A stretch of 64,000 nucleotides of DNA from Legionella sp. PC997 (GTDB lineage: Bacteria > Pseudomonadota > Gammaproteobacteria > Legionellales > Legionellaceae), in the NCBI RefSeq assembly GCF_014109825.1, contig NZ_CP059576.1, positions 3,686,083-3,750,082 on the forward strand, written 5' to 3'. This document shows positions 9,135 to 18,441 of the stretch, piece by piece; position 1 is the stretch's first letter; every line of letters starts with the position of its first letter. The notes below the pieces were generated by a model. The model saw only the letters and a list, made by a program, of their open reading frames with translations. It was not told where the DNA came from and did not search any database. The position numbers and the translations under genes were made by a program.

Positions 9135-10382
9135 ATGGCTACCAACGTAGAAGAGCTTCAACATCTTATCGAAATTGATACCCCCCAAACTAAACCAATA
9201 GACTCAGAACAAGTCCCGATAGAAGAAAGAGTAAAAGCTCAATTAAAAATTCTCAATGAAGATTCAGGACAAGATAAGCTCCAAAAAATTACCATTACCA
9301 AAGAGCTATTTGATGAAATTAAGAAAAGCCTCCAAAATACAATCAAAAGCATGGAAAAGAATCCGAGTATTTTCTCACGTGCTGCAGAATACTGGGGTGA
9401 GTTGCCACTTTGGCAAAAAATTGTTGGCGGTGTCGTATTAACTGTTCCTACTTTAATCATTGGAATCATGGCACATGTAGGTTTCCTTTTGGCACTTTGT
9501 GGCGTCACCGCGGTTACTTATACCGCAGGAGGAGTCATTCTGGATGATCATCATAAATGCAGTACTAGTGCTGTAGAAAGTTTACAAAAAGGAATTTTAG
9601 GGCTGGCGGATCTTTTAGAACTTACTATTAGTGCATTAGAGATTATTCGTAAACAATTAGTAGTGGAAATTCAAAAATTTGCCAAAGAAAATGCAACCCT
9701 TGTAGAGAATATCGAACAGTTAAGCAAACAGATTGATGAGATAGACAAACAAATTTTAGCTACCTCCGGAATCAATAAGGCCTTAGGTGAAACCAAAGAT
9801 GGATTAGAAGCAGTCTCTAGTCAGCTCAAAGACGACGTTAGTCTAAATGCTGAATTTTTACAACAAAACCAAGTGAAGTTAGATCGCATAACTGAGGCAT
9901 ACAGTAATAGTAAAAAAGAATTAGCAGAAAAAATCGAGGAAATTAAAAAAGTTAAGTTAGAGCTTGAAGCAGAACTTAGTAGAGCGAGAATGATGGTAGA
10001 GACTCTGAGTAGCACCGTAAAAGAATTATCCAACACGGTCATTGGAGAGGATCAACGCAATGCGTTTAAAGAAAAAATAGATGCCTTTATCCAACAGAAA
10101 GAAGGAACTTTTTTAGGAATAGCGACTGATTTCGAACGATCTGGACAGAAGTTTAAACAGGTGCAACAAGAGCTTGAGACTACAAATGGCAAATATGAAG
10201 AACTCCTGAAAAAGCAAGAGGAACATATTACTGTACTCGCAACGCTTAGAAATCAGGCTCCTACAGAACAAATGCCCCGAACTTCGTTTGGTGAGTTACT
10301 GGGCAAGAATGGAATTTATGCCACAAAGCAAGAAACACCCACCCAGGATGGAACACCCTCTTCCTCACTTGAACTAAACTAG
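9135..10382 (+). CDS. Coiled-coil, twin-hydrophobic protein with LegC2/LegC7-like architecture
   Basis: 415 residues with AAAGGAAA upstream. Order: acidic N-terminal region (1-85), W-G-E-L-P-L-W-Q-K then a long hydrophobic double segment (about 95-135) ending D-D-H-H, then a heptad-rich region of about 190 residues (165-355), and a polar Thr/Ser/Glu tail. This is the layout of the Legionella LegC2/YlfB and LegC7/YlfA effectors (about 405-425 residues), SNARE-mimicking proteins that insert in host ER or endosomal membranes and alter vesicle fusion. Length, hydrophobic position and the D-D-H-H after it agree with that family as I know it, but the assignment is by architecture, not alignment. 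If right, it is secreted by the Dot/Icm system. Confidence 0.6.
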   Translation: MATNVEELQHLIEIDTPQTKPIDSEQVPIEERVKAQLKILNEDSGQDKLQKITITKELFDEIKKSLQNTIKSMEKNPSIFSRAAEYWGELPLWQKIVGGVVLTVPTLIIGIMAHVGFLLALCGVTAVTYTAGGVILDDHHKCSTSAVESLQKGILGLADLLELTISALEIIRKQLVVEIQKFAKENATLVENIEQLSKQIDEIDKQILATSGINKALGETKDGLEAVSSQLKDDVSLNAEFLQQNQVKLDRITEAYSNSKKELAEKIEEIKKVKLELEAELSRARMMVETLSSTVKELSNTVIGEDQRNAFKEKIDAFIQQKEGTFLGIATDFERSGQKFKQVQQELETTNGKYEELLKKQEEHITVLATLRNQAPTEQMPRTSFGELLGKNGIYATKQETPTQDGTPSSSLELN

Positions 10383-10453
10383 AATTACCCAGGGTTAAAA
10401 TAAACAGGGTAGTCTAGTGGAGTGAAATGAAAGTCGGTTTTCTGGTCGAAAGT

Positions 10454-10483
10454 TCTGGGGTAAGGGCTGACGCCCTTCCCAGA
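10454..10483. terminator. GC-rich hairpin between convergent genes
   Basis: TCTGGGGTAAGGGC pairs with GCCCTTCCCAGA around a short loop (one bulge). It lies between the LegC-like gene and the convergent GST gene. Confidence 0.55.
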
Positions 10484-10515
10484 CTAAACCTTTAAGTTGA
10501 CGACAGTACCCTCAC

Positions 10516-11154
10516 TTATTCTTTCCTACCCTCTAAATTCAAACCATATGCTTCTAAGGCTGCTATAACTGAGGGGCGTTGGCTAATTCGATGATACCAT
10601 TTGATTAAATGAGGAAATTGTTTCTCATCGATGTTTTGTTGGTAAAAAATTTGAAAACAATAAATCCAGGGCCAAATAGCCATATCCGCAATAGTATAGT
10701 CAGAGCCGCCTATATAGATGGCATGCGTTAACTGTTTTTCTATAATACCAAGCAAACGCTCACTTTCATCCGCATAACGTTTGATTGCATAGGGAATCTT
10801 TTCCTCTGCACGGTGAAAATGACCTAATTGACCAAACATAGGTCCGATATGTGCAGCTTGAAAAAAACACCATTGTAAAATTCTATATTTATCTTGGGGT
10901 GATTCGGGTAAAAATTTATGATGCTTCTCTGCAAGATATTGCAAAATTGCCACACTTTCAGACAAATAAAAGTCTTTTTCCGAATCATACAACACTGGAA
11001 TTTTATTATTCGGTGAAATTTTTAAAAATTCCGGATTAAATTGTTCTCCTTTGGAAATATCTATTAATTCAATCGTATACGATTGACCCAACTCATGGAG
11101 CATAATGATTGGTTTAATCCCATTAGGTGTACCAAATGAATATAAGGTGTACAT
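10516..11154 (-). CDS. Glutathione S-transferase family protein (YfcG/YghU-like)
   Basis: 212 residues, a full-length two-domain GST. The N-terminal thioredoxin fold reads M-Y-T-L-Y-S-F-G-T-P-N-G-x-K, with the T-P-N-G segment characteristic of the Nu-class/YfcG-type disulfide reductases, followed by N-N-K-I-P-V-L (cis-Pro) and the glutathione-contacting E-S-V-A-I-L-Q-Y-L. The helical C-terminal domain contains D-Y-T-I-A-D-M-A-I-W-P-W. Predicted cytoplasmic glutathione-dependent reductase or transferase in redox defence. It is monocistronic: the IS remnant lies upstream. Confidence 0.88.
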   Translation of the reverse strand: MYTLYSFGTPNGIKPIIMLHELGQSYTIELIDISKGEQFNPEFLKISPNNKIPVLYDSEKDFYLSESVAILQYLAEKHHKFLPESPQDKYRILQWCFFQAAHIGPMFGQLGHFHRAEEKIPYAIKRYADESERLLGIIEKQLTHAIYIGGSDYTIADMAIWPWIYCFQIFYQQNIDEKQFPHLIKWYHRISQRPSVIAALEAYGLNLEGRKE

Positions 11155-11215
11155 AAGACCTCCCTGTTTTAATCCTAAATTGAAGCGAGTGTAATTTTAT
11201 TCAATTATGCAGTCT

Positions 11216-11506
11216 GGCTCTGCTGCAAAAAGATAGATGCTTAAAAAATCTTAAATTTTGGGCAGATCTTACTGTAAATCCCAAATTGTTCATTAATAAA
11301 GGATCCTTCTGTACGCGTTCCATACATCCAAATATTAACTGTCCTTTTTTTAAACATCCGCATGATTTCAAACTCTTAATCGTAGCATAGGACTGAAGAC
11401 CTTTCACTGGATTAACAAGTCCCTTTAGCATGCAATACCTGCTTCCAATCGATTAAGACGATATTTGCTTAACGTGTGCGGCAAGCGTATTAGAACCCTG
11501 ACCACA
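11216..11506 (-). pseudogene. Decayed IS6-family transposase end with terminal inverted repeat
   Basis: Reading the minus strand, the frame gives K-Y-R-L-N-R-L-E-A-G, then L-V-N-P-V-K-G-L-Q-S-Y-A-T-I-K-S; a one-base slip then gives E-I-M-R-M-F-K-K and N-I-W-M-Y-G-T-R-T-E-G-S-F-I-N-E-Q-F-G-I-Y. These are the C-terminal blocks of DDE transposases of the IS6/IS240 group (N-N-R-x-E-A-D-H ... Y-A-T-I-K-G-F-E-V-M-R-M-F-K-K-G-Q). The shared D-H pair is lost and at least one frameshift is present. The left edge (11216) begins GGCTCTGCTGCAAA, one base from the canonical IS6-type terminal repeat. Only the 3' end of the element survives; the other end is missing next to the methyltransferase gene. Confidence 0.75.
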
Positions 11507-13699
11507 TTAAGGTCTATGAGCTTCCTGTTCTGTAGATTTGTCATAAATCTTGTTTTCTTTAGTAAGTACTTGTAATCTGTGACGTTCACGAACTGCCTCA
11601 TACTCGGTTAAACAAATTTTTCCTGGGCTTGTAAACACAGTTTTAAATAAACCGTTTAATCTTAAACAGTTACCGAGTTTAGGTAATACAGCAATCTTTC
11701 TGAAAACAACATAACTTTCACGATCACTAGGAATTTGCTCTGCCTCGAGCTCTTGAAACCGAGAATCTTTCTTTATTTTTCTGTTAAGTAAGGAGCTATC
11801 AGGGTTTTGTTGAATTATTGACCCTTGAAATTCCAAAGGATAAGCCAAAGTATCTTTTGCGTCAGAACCATCAGGAAAAATATTTATCATATTATATAGT
11901 CTTATTTTCTCCTCTCTTGCAACTAATTCTAAAGGAAGCCTATCTTCTAACTTTGAGAGAGCTTCATTTACTACATCACCAGTTAAAAAATAACATTTTC
12001 TGAGATGTATCATATTGGCAAGATTCAAAGCAATTAAACCTCCATCAACAACATATAATGATAAGACCCACATACAATGAGCCATAAAGTTTTGCCATTT
12101 AGCATCATCAATATATTCTTGTTCTTCGTAGCCTCCATTTGATTTTTTATTATATTGCTCAAGATTTCTATATGGAGGAGAAGTAATTGCTAAGTTAAAT
12201 TTTCCAATATTATCAGTGTCAATTGTAACTTCCTCAATTTTTTTAGGAATATGTTGTGATATAAATCTATCTTTACCCGAGAATGGTTTAAATAGATGAG
12301 TCATTTGCTCATAAGGTTCAATTAAAGCCGGGTTAGGATCAATACTTAGGTAGGAATCTATTGAGGGATGTGCTAATGCAGCTATTCTACGAGCTCCCCA
12401 TCCTCCACACAGATCAAGAAAATGAATTCGTTCCGCTTTGAATTGATAATGCTTTTTTAATACTTCAATCACCTTCAGCAATATAATTGGAGAATACTGA
12501 GAGACTGCTAACTGCCGAGTAAGTACTTGGTTAATCTCTTTAATTCCAATTGATTTTGGCAAATTACCAATTGAAGAAACCCCTTGAGCATGTAAACGAA
12601 ACAATTCCCGCAATTTATATGTTATAGCTGAATTATTTTCCTGCCACATGTCATAGACAGAAACTTTTCTTGCACCAGCAGTTGCTTTAAACCGTTCAAT
12701 TTGGGTGAAGAATTCAACGGCGGTTTTACCTGTTTTATCACCTTTTTGCGATACAACGGTATGATAAAGGGGATAGGAGCCGTTTTGTGTATACCCATTA
12801 CTTAGTAAATCTTCACTTTGTTTAACCAGCTCTTTAAAATCCCGAATCGCTTCTTCCTCACTTATTGGACGTCGAGGAAAAGGCATTGGGTTAAGGGGAT
12901 TAGCATAAATTTCTTTAATACATCGAAGGGCCATTATTTGAGAATACAAATTATGAATAATTTCTGTAACATTTTTATTTATTTCAACATCATCGGCCTT
13001 TTCCCCATCTAAACTTTTACCCTCTTGCATTATAAATAAAGGAATTAATTCCTCAGATATATTGTGTAAACCTACCAGAAAAAAGTCATAATTGATATTA
13101 AGCATCTCATGAACAACGAATTGCTCTCGATCTGCAGCAAAAATATAAAATTGAGCATACTTCGAAATTATATCTTTCAGTTTAGTTCTATTTGTTTCCG
13201 GATCGGCAAGTAATTTCCAAGTGTTTTGAAGGGCTTTTATTTTTGAATTATAACCCCCGAGAGCAGGTATCCCATCGAGTAAGTTAAGAATGTTCTCATT
13301 TAGAAAAGAGCTTAATGCTAGTCCTGGCCGCCCATCTTGTTTTTGTCTTTTTTTGGCTGGTAATAAAGATGTAGAATCAATTGGGCTATTTCTTTGTTGT
13401 TTTGAATTTATTTGAGTGATGGACTCTTGTCTTTTTCTCTTCCTGGTTAATAAGGGATAAACTTCTTGAGAAATCCTAGTAAAAGTTTGACTCTCGCTGG
13501 GGATACTCGTTGCTACTTTCTCTTTTCCTTTTTCTAGTGGGGGAACATAGGGTTCTATAATTGGTAAATAGGGTGCTGGTGTTTGTAATGAGCGACTAGC
13601 TAAATTTGTTGGCGTCGCAGGTATACTATTAAAGGGCTGAGCAGTCCTGTCTTGTTCTTCACCTCTTTTAATAAAAGTCGGTTCATATTTACGTTTCAT
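11507..13699 (-). CDS. SAM-dependent methyltransferase (SPPY type) with basic nuclear-signal-like clusters
   Basis: 730 residues. Residues 1-125 are low-complexity and Pro/Ser/Thr-rich and carry two basic clusters, R-K-R-K-R (86-90) and A-K-K-R-Q-K (115-120), arranged like a eukaryotic nuclear localisation signal. Residues 130-390 have no recognised domain. The methyltransferase core follows: Y-S-P (402-404), motif I D-L-C-G-G-W-G (429-435), acidic loop I-D-P-N-P (453-457) and catalytic motif IV T-S-P-P-Y (506-510). G-W-G-x-R with S-P-P-Y is known from phage and large-virus amino-methyltransferases acting on DNA bases; the order resembles gamma-type N6-adenine enzymes. No restriction partner is adjacent. 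A decayed IS abuts its 3' end. A secreted nucleus-acting methyltransferase is an attractive but untested inference. Confidence 0.65.
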   Translation of the reverse strand: MKRKYEPTFIKRGEEQDRTAQPFNSIPATPTNLASRSLQTPAPYLPIIEPYVPPLEKGKEKVATSIPSESQTFTRISQEVYPLLTRKRKRQESITQINSKQQRNSPIDSTSLLPAKKRQKQDGRPGLALSSFLNENILNLLDGIPALGGYNSKIKALQNTWKLLADPETNRTKLKDIISKYAQFYIFAADREQFVVHEMLNINYDFFLVGLHNISEELIPLFIMQEGKSLDGEKADDVEINKNVTEIIHNLYSQIMALRCIKEIYANPLNPMPFPRRPISEEEAIRDFKELVKQSEDLLSNGYTQNGSYPLYHTVVSQKGDKTGKTAVEFFTQIERFKATAGARKVSVYDMWQENNSAITYKLRELFRLHAQGVSSIGNLPKSIGIKEINQVLTRQLAVSQYSPIILLKVIEVLKKHYQFKAERIHFLDLCGGWGARRIAALAHPSIDSYLSIDPNPALIEPYEQMTHLFKPFSGKDRFISQHIPKKIEEVTIDTDNIGKFNLAITSPPYRNLEQYNKKSNGGYEEQEYIDDAKWQNFMAHCMWVLSLYVVDGGLIALNLANMIHLRKCYFLTGDVVNEALSKLEDRLPLELVAREEKIRLYNMINIFPDGSDAKDTLAYPLEFQGSIIQQNPDSSLLNRKIKKDSRFQELEAEQIPSDRESYVVFRKIAVLPKLGNCLRLNGLFKTVFTSPGKICLTEYEAVRERHRLQVLTKENKIYDKSTEQEAHRP

Positions 13700-14078
13700 A
13701 ATCTAATTTTCTCAAGCAAAAGGAATAAAGGAGGACACTCAAAACAATGTGACATTAATTTATTCTATATGAGCATTTATATGAATGTATGATTTTGGAA
13801 ATAATCAATTTATAAAATGGAAATATTTGGTAAGCTAGTAGGACATCGTCAAGTTAACTACTGAATACACAAGAAAAAAGGAATAAATTATAAACTATAT
13901 TCCGTTTTTGCAATGGAGCCTGAAGTCTTACTAGTGAACAAGATAATCTGCAATCTTGTCCTATTGATCATTTAAAATCTAAATCAACCTCTAACATGTA
14001 CGCACGTTTTAGATGCAAGGTGCTTAGTTATTTTTTTTAGGCTATTCTTAGAAATCATAAGCAGTGAAAAGGATTAAC
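13700..14078. other. Divergent intergenic region, 379 bases
   Basis: AT-rich spacer between the divergent methyltransferase and thiolase genes. The only clear structure is a 7-bp inverted repeat, ACAAGAT with ATCTTGT (13938-13944 and 13953-13959), which could be an operator. No convincing open frame or consensus promoter was seen. Confidence 0.4.
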
Positions 14079-15353
14079 ATGAGCTTTAAAGATAAAGTGG
14101 CCATTCTTGGCAGTTCTCGCACGCCCTTTGTGAAATCGCAAACCTACTATTTAGGGAAATCCAATCAGGATTTGTTAGGTGCTGCATTGGCAGATCTGAT
14201 CAATAAAACTAAAATTCAGGGTGAAATATTGGGTGATTTTATTGCCGGAGCCATTATGAATCATCCTTTTGATTGGAATCTGGCGCGCGAAACGGTTTTA
14301 GGGAGCTCCCTATCACCAGAGACCCCAGGATTAACCATCCAACGTGCCTGTGGTACTGGTTTAGAATCCATTAATTTGATTGCACTCAAAATTGCCAGTG
14401 GACAAATTACTGCGGGAATAGGTGGCGGGACGGATACCAATTCAGATACCCCATTAATTGGTCAAAGAAAATTAACCCATTTTTTAATTAAATTTAAACA
14501 AGCAAAAAGCTTTAAAGAAAAACTGGGAATGCTCAAAGAGTTCCGCTTAGGCATGTTAAAACCTCAATTACCCGAGGTTCGCGAACCCCGAACAGGTCTA
14601 TCCATGGGGGATCATTGTGAATTGATGGTTAAAGAATGGCAAATTTCCCGCTTAGCTCAAGATCAATTGGCTTTTCACTCACATCAACATGCAGCACAAG
14701 CCTATGATGAAGGATTTTATGATGATCTGATTACACCGGTTGATTCCTTAAAACGTGATACGATTACTCGCAAAGATACTTCTTTGGAAAAATTAGGCGC
14801 CTTAAAACCCGCTTTTGATAAATCTGATAAAGGCAGCCTAACCGCAGGAAATTCAACCCCACTCACCGATGGAGCTTCTGTGGTACTATTGGGCTCTCCT
14901 CAATGGGCTGATAGTCATCAGCTAAAACCGCTCGCTTATTTTGTTGATTGTGAATTGGCCGCCGTAGATTTTGTACATGGTGCGGGCTTATTAATGGCAC
15001 CGACGATTGCAGTTTCTCGTTTATTGGCCAGAAATCGACTCACCTTACACGATTTTGATTATTATGAAATTCATGAAGCCTTTGCCGGTCAAGTACTGTG
15101 TACTTTAAAAGCGTGGGAATCCCCTGAATATTGTCAAAAGGTTTTGAACCTCAAAAAACCTTTAGGGAGTATTGATCCGCAAAAAATGAATATTAAAGGC
15201 GGGAGCCTTGCTTTAGGTCATCCATTTGCAGCTACAGGTGGACGATTAGTCGGTGCTGCAGCCAAAATACTTGCCGATAAAGGGCAAGGACGTATTCTTT
15301 TAAGCGTTTGTACAGCCGGAGGGATGGGTGTTGCAGCTATTATTGAACGTTAG
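14079..15353 (+). CDS. Acetyl-CoA C-acyltransferase (thiolase)
   Basis: 424 residues from the ATG at 14079, chosen because AAAAGGA lies 5 bases upstream and falls inside the alternative GTG-initiated frame (14064). Thiolase landmarks: nucleophile Cys91 in R-A-C-G-T-G-L-E-S, G-N-S-T-P-L-T-D-G-A, the G-H-P-F-A-A-T-G His motif and the second catalytic Cys in C-T-A-G-G-M-G near the end. The length is nearer FadI-type 3-ketoacyl-CoA thiolases than biosynthetic 390-residue ones, so beta-oxidation is likely, but a role in acetoacetyl-CoA formation cannot be excluded. No fadJ-like partner is adjacent. A 10-bp hairpin follows. Confidence 0.88.
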   Translation: MSFKDKVAILGSSRTPFVKSQTYYLGKSNQDLLGAALADLINKTKIQGEILGDFIAGAIMNHPFDWNLARETVLGSSLSPETPGLTIQRACGTGLESINLIALKIASGQITAGIGGGTDTNSDTPLIGQRKLTHFLIKFKQAKSFKEKLGMLKEFRLGMLKPQLPEVREPRTGLSMGDHCELMVKEWQISRLAQDQLAFHSHQHAAQAYDEGFYDDLITPVDSLKRDTITRKDTSLEKLGALKPAFDKSDKGSLTAGNSTPLTDGASVVLLGSPQWADSHQLKPLAYFVDCELAAVDFVHGAGLLMAPTIAVSRLLARNRLTLHDFDYYEIHEAFAGQVLCTLKAWESPEYCQKVLNLKKPLGSIDPQKMNIKGGSLALGHPFAATGGRLVGAAAKILADKGQGRILLSVCTAGGMGVAAIIER

Positions 15354-15389
15354 CTCAGCGTACCAATCCTTACGATCCAGAGACCCAAA

Positions 15390-15415
15390 ACCTGGGTTTG
15401 ATTTAAAACCCAGGT
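15390..15415. terminator. Bidirectional terminator hairpin
   Basis: Perfect 10-bp inverted repeat (ACCTGGGTTT with AAACCCAGGT, 6-base loop) between the thiolase gene and the convergent membrane protein gene. Confidence 0.7.
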
Positions 15416-15426
15416 GCCTTGGTAAT

Positions 15427-16374
15427 TCAAACAATTGTAAAAGATCTTATCTCTGGATGAACTCTTTCGCTATGAAGCTCTTTGGTTTTACGGGCAAAAA
15501 AATTACTTGCCAGATAGGCACTAACACCCACCGTTGAAGAAACTGCCTCCGTAACAGCCAAAGGTGGTTTTTGTTCTTCATTATTTCGTTTGAAGAAAAA
15601 ACCGCCCCCATAAGTCGCGTTTGCTGCTACATTAATGTTTTTTGTAAGCAACACATTTAAATCACCAAAATACAGTGGGACTGTGAAATTACTGTTCCCT
15701 AAATTAATTCCTATTTTAAAAGGTTCTGCGATTACCGGTCCATTATAATGTGCACCCCTCACATGCTCTTCGCTATGAGGTGGGTAAGTAATACTAGGGA
15801 TGCTTTTTTCTGAAAAATGGAGAAATGCTGCGGTAACGGTATGGCTTAACATGGCATTGGCTATAGCTCCCGTAAACGCTTCCGCACCTACAAATGCATA
15901 TTCTTTGTAACTAGGCTTAGCAATTTGGATGCCTTTCGTGCATGCATAGGAACGCCGCTCTTCCCTATTTTGTTGCCAATGGTTAATACTGGCACCTAAA
16001 GTTTTTAAAGCGACACCTGAGGCGACACAAATAGTACTGGCAGTTTGCAACGTTCCAGCATTAATATAATCAGTAAGATTGTACGTGGTGCCATTATTTA
16101 TATCTTTACCGTAAGACAAAGGAAACGATTCAGCAAAGCGATAGTTGTCCAAATTTATAAGGTCTACGCCTAGGGTAAAGTTACCCTTGGCTTCTACAGA
16201 GCCATAATAGGATGCGCTCACATCGTGTAAAGAAAGCGCATTAGAAACTGCAAATGCGGCACCGCCAAGAGTACATGCTAATGTAGCGCAGAGATTCACA
16301 GTATCTGCTACTGAATGAACTGCTGTATCCAACACCCAATTTGTTGCCGTCCAAAATTTATCCATCCACCGCAT
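15427..16374 (-). CDS. Hypothetical membrane-associated protein
   Basis: About 315 residues. The ATG at 16374 has AAAAGG 7 bases upstream, while the upstream ATG (16380) sits almost on that site, so the shorter form is preferred. No family recognised. Alternating Ala/Gly/Val-rich hydrophobic stretches lie near 20-50, 110-130, 160-185 and 270-295, separated by polar segments with several N-x-T/S-rich patches and a positive tail ending E-I-R-S-F-T-I-V. No signal peptide was evident. It resembles the many lineage-specific membrane proteins of Legionella; a secreted role is possible but nothing in the sequence demonstrates it. Confidence 0.65.
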   Translation of the reverse strand: MRWMDKFWTATNWVLDTAVHSVADTVNLCATLACTLGGAAFAVSNALSLHDVSASYYGSVEAKGNFTLGVDLINLDNYRFAESFPLSYGKDINNGTTYNLTDYINAGTLQTASTICVASGVALKTLGASINHWQQNREERRSYACTKGIQIAKPSYKEYAFVGAEAFTGAIANAMLSHTVTAAFLHFSEKSIPSITYPPHSEEHVRGAHYNGPVIAEPFKIGINLGNSNFTVPLYFGDLNVLLTKNINVAANATYGGGFFFKRNNEEQKPPLAVTEAVSSTVGVSAYLASNFFARKTKELHSERVHPEIRSFTIV

Positions 16375-16548
16375 AAACATACCTTTTATTGATCGAAAAA
16401 AAACTCGCTCTGTTACTTAGCGAGTCGAATATGACGAATTTTTGTCTGAATAATCAGAACATAACAATTTCAACTGGTCAATATTATTTACAAGCTGAGC
16501 TATGATATTGCTTGGAGGATGTAAAAAAATTGCTCGTCGTATGTTCGG

Positions 16549-17319
16549 CTAGAAGTGACGCAAATAGGAATTTACCTCATTGGCACGATTTGTAAACAAC
16601 CAATTGATCCCTCGATTGAGTTCCCTGTATAAACTATATTTAGAATCAACCATCCCCACCCCAATGATTTGTTGAGCCGCCTTTAACCTGTTAAGGGTTT
16701 TGTTATCAATCATAAAATAATGACCTAATACCCCGCCATAATTCTCTTTTAAACTCATATTACAAAATTGATGTACATTGTCATGAACTGCAACCAACAA
16801 CAGGGCATTTTTTGGAAATTGCGATAAAGAAGAAAAAATCTGCGAATTTAAGGTAAGCAGATGATAATCCTCAACGGCAGATAGTCCCTGTAACGATTGG
16901 CTTAAGGCTTCCCCGTCCTCAAACGGCTCTTTCAATTCGATAAGTAAATGCATACTGCCCCCATAAGCAGCGATAACTTCATCCAGGGTAGGTACCACGG
17001 GAACGAGAGCACGTAGTTCATTGAACTTTAGATGGGAAATCATTCGATCATGCCCCCATAGTCGCTTTAATGTGGCATCATGATTTACCACCAACACTTT
17101 ATCTGCTGTAGCGCGTACATCGAATTCAATACCCCAACATCCCAATTCTTTTGCCAAATTAAATGCCGCAAGCGTATTTTCCATGATGCCTTGAGCATGA
17201 TTGTGCGCTCCTCGGTGAGCAATCAACCGCGCGCTCTTTATGGTTTCTAAAGAGGGCTTGTTTCTGGGCATAAACGCAAAATAACTATCCACTGTTTTTT
17301 GCAAAAAATTAAGTAACAC
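16549..17319 (-). CDS. Glycerophosphodiester phosphodiesterase
   Basis: 256 residues from a GTG start, with AGGAT upstream. The TIM-barrel GDPD signature is intact: A-H-R-G-A (catalytic His), M-E-N-T-L-A-A-F, G-I-E-F-D-V-R (metal-binding Glu and Asp), N-H-D-A-T-L-K-R (second His) and L-L-I-E-L-K-E. It hydrolyses deacylated phospholipids to glycerol-3-phosphate and an alcohol. No signal peptide, so it is more like cytoplasmic UgpQ than periplasmic GlpQ. Divergent from the Sua5 gene. Confidence 0.9.
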   Translation of the reverse strand: MLLNFLQKTVDSYFAFMPRNKPSLETIKSARLIAHRGAHNHAQGIMENTLAAFNLAKELGCWGIEFDVRATADKVLVVNHDATLKRLWGHDRMISHLKFNELRALVPVVPTLDEVIAAYGGSMHLLIELKEPFEDGEALSQSLQGLSAVEDYHLLTLNSQIFSSLSQFPKNALLLVAVHDNVHQFCNMSLKENYGGVLGHYFMIDNKTLNRLKAAQQIIGVGMVDSKYSLYRELNRGINWLFTNRANEVNSYLRHF

Positions 17320-17440
17320 AATGATATCCTAATGTTTTTATCCTTTTATTCTAAACAGGGAACATTGAAAACGCAAAAATAGCTGATTTCTCTTGCAACT
17401 TGTGTAAAAATAATAGACTTTTTAAGTTGATGAACAGTCT

Positions 17441-18406
17441 ATGCCATTAATCACCACCGATATTAATCGGGCGATTTACGATTTAAAAGCAGGGAAACCT
17501 GTAGCCATCCCTACCGAAACGGTCTATGGATTAGCTGCACCTATTAATAATGAACAGGCAATTAGAGCAGTTTTTGCAATGAAGGAGCGCCCATTAAATC
17601 ATCCTTTGATTGTTCATGTGGCTCCCAACTGGGATCTCAACAAGCTAGTTCAAGATATACCTCCTTATGCCCAGCAGCTCATTAAAGCATTTTGGCCAGG
17701 CCCTCTAACCCTGGTATTGCATTACAAACCGGATCAAATTAATCCATTAATTACGGGTGGCCAAAATACCGTAGCCATTAGATGCCCAGCCCACCCCGTA
17801 GCCCAGGAATTATTAACCAAATTAGACATCCCTTTAGTTGCTCCCTCTGCAAACCCTTTTGGGAAAGTCAGCCCCACAACGGCACAGCATGTCAGTGAAT
17901 CATTCCCTGACAAAGAATTAACCATTTTAGATGGAGGCCGCTGTACCGTAGGTATTGAATCCACTATTATTGATGCGACGCATGCGGAAAATTATCAAAT
18001 TTTACGGCATGGACTACTCGATGAAAAAGCCATCGCAAAAGTGATTGCAACTCCGTCATTTCACCATGAAAATACACTCCGAGTTCCAGGTAAATTAGAA
18101 AGTCATTACCAACCCCATAAAATCCTATATTATTTTTCTTGCTACGATACACTTGCAGCTTTTTGCACAAAAAATTCTGAGAAAGTCTATGTCATGGCTA
18201 GTAATCGGCCCATAGGGATCCGCGAAGATCATTTTCATCTCTTAGAAAGCCATCCTAAAAAGGTAGCCTTTGATTTGTATTATCAATTAAGAAAAGCCGA
18301 CGCATCCGATGCGGAGATTATTGCAATCGAACTCCCGCCTCCTACAGGAGAATGGCAAGGAGTAAGAGAGCGTATTTTAAAAGCAGGAACTTCTTATTCC
18401 AATTAA
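17441..18406 (+). CDS. L-threonylcarbamoyladenylate synthase, long Sua5 form
   Basis: 321 residues. Residues 1-205 are the YrdC/Sua5 catalytic domain (P-T-E-T-V-Y-G-L-A near 26, K-E-R-P near 50, A-P-S-A-N near 137, S-T-I-I-D near 178), which uses threonine, bicarbonate and ATP to make the activated carbamoyl group for t6A at position 37 of ANN-decoding tRNAs. The last 115 residues form the Sua5-specific C-terminal domain, absent from the short TsaC of E. coli. It lies directly upstream of tRNA-Leu, by chance rather than as an operon. Confidence 0.92.
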   Translation: MPLITTDINRAIYDLKAGKPVAIPTETVYGLAAPINNEQAIRAVFAMKERPLNHPLIVHVAPNWDLNKLVQDIPPYAQQLIKAFWPGPLTLVLHYKPDQINPLITGGQNTVAIRCPAHPVAQELLTKLDIPLVAPSANPFGKVSPTTAQHVSESFPDKELTILDGGRCTVGIESTIIDATHAENYQILRHGLLDEKAIAKVIATPSFHHENTLRVPGKLESHYQPHKILYYFSCYDTLAAFCTKNSEKVYVMASNRPIGIREDHFHLLESHPKKVAFDLYYQLRKADASDAEIIAIELPPPTGEWQGVRERILKAGTSYSN

Positions 18407-18441
18407 TCTGAATATGATGACTTCAATAATTAGAAAAAGCA

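Noticed and set aside
11201..11431. A 76-codon frame over the IS remnant taken as an intact gene
   Set aside because: The transposase motifs continue in a second frame, so this frame is only a segment of a frameshifted pseudogene.
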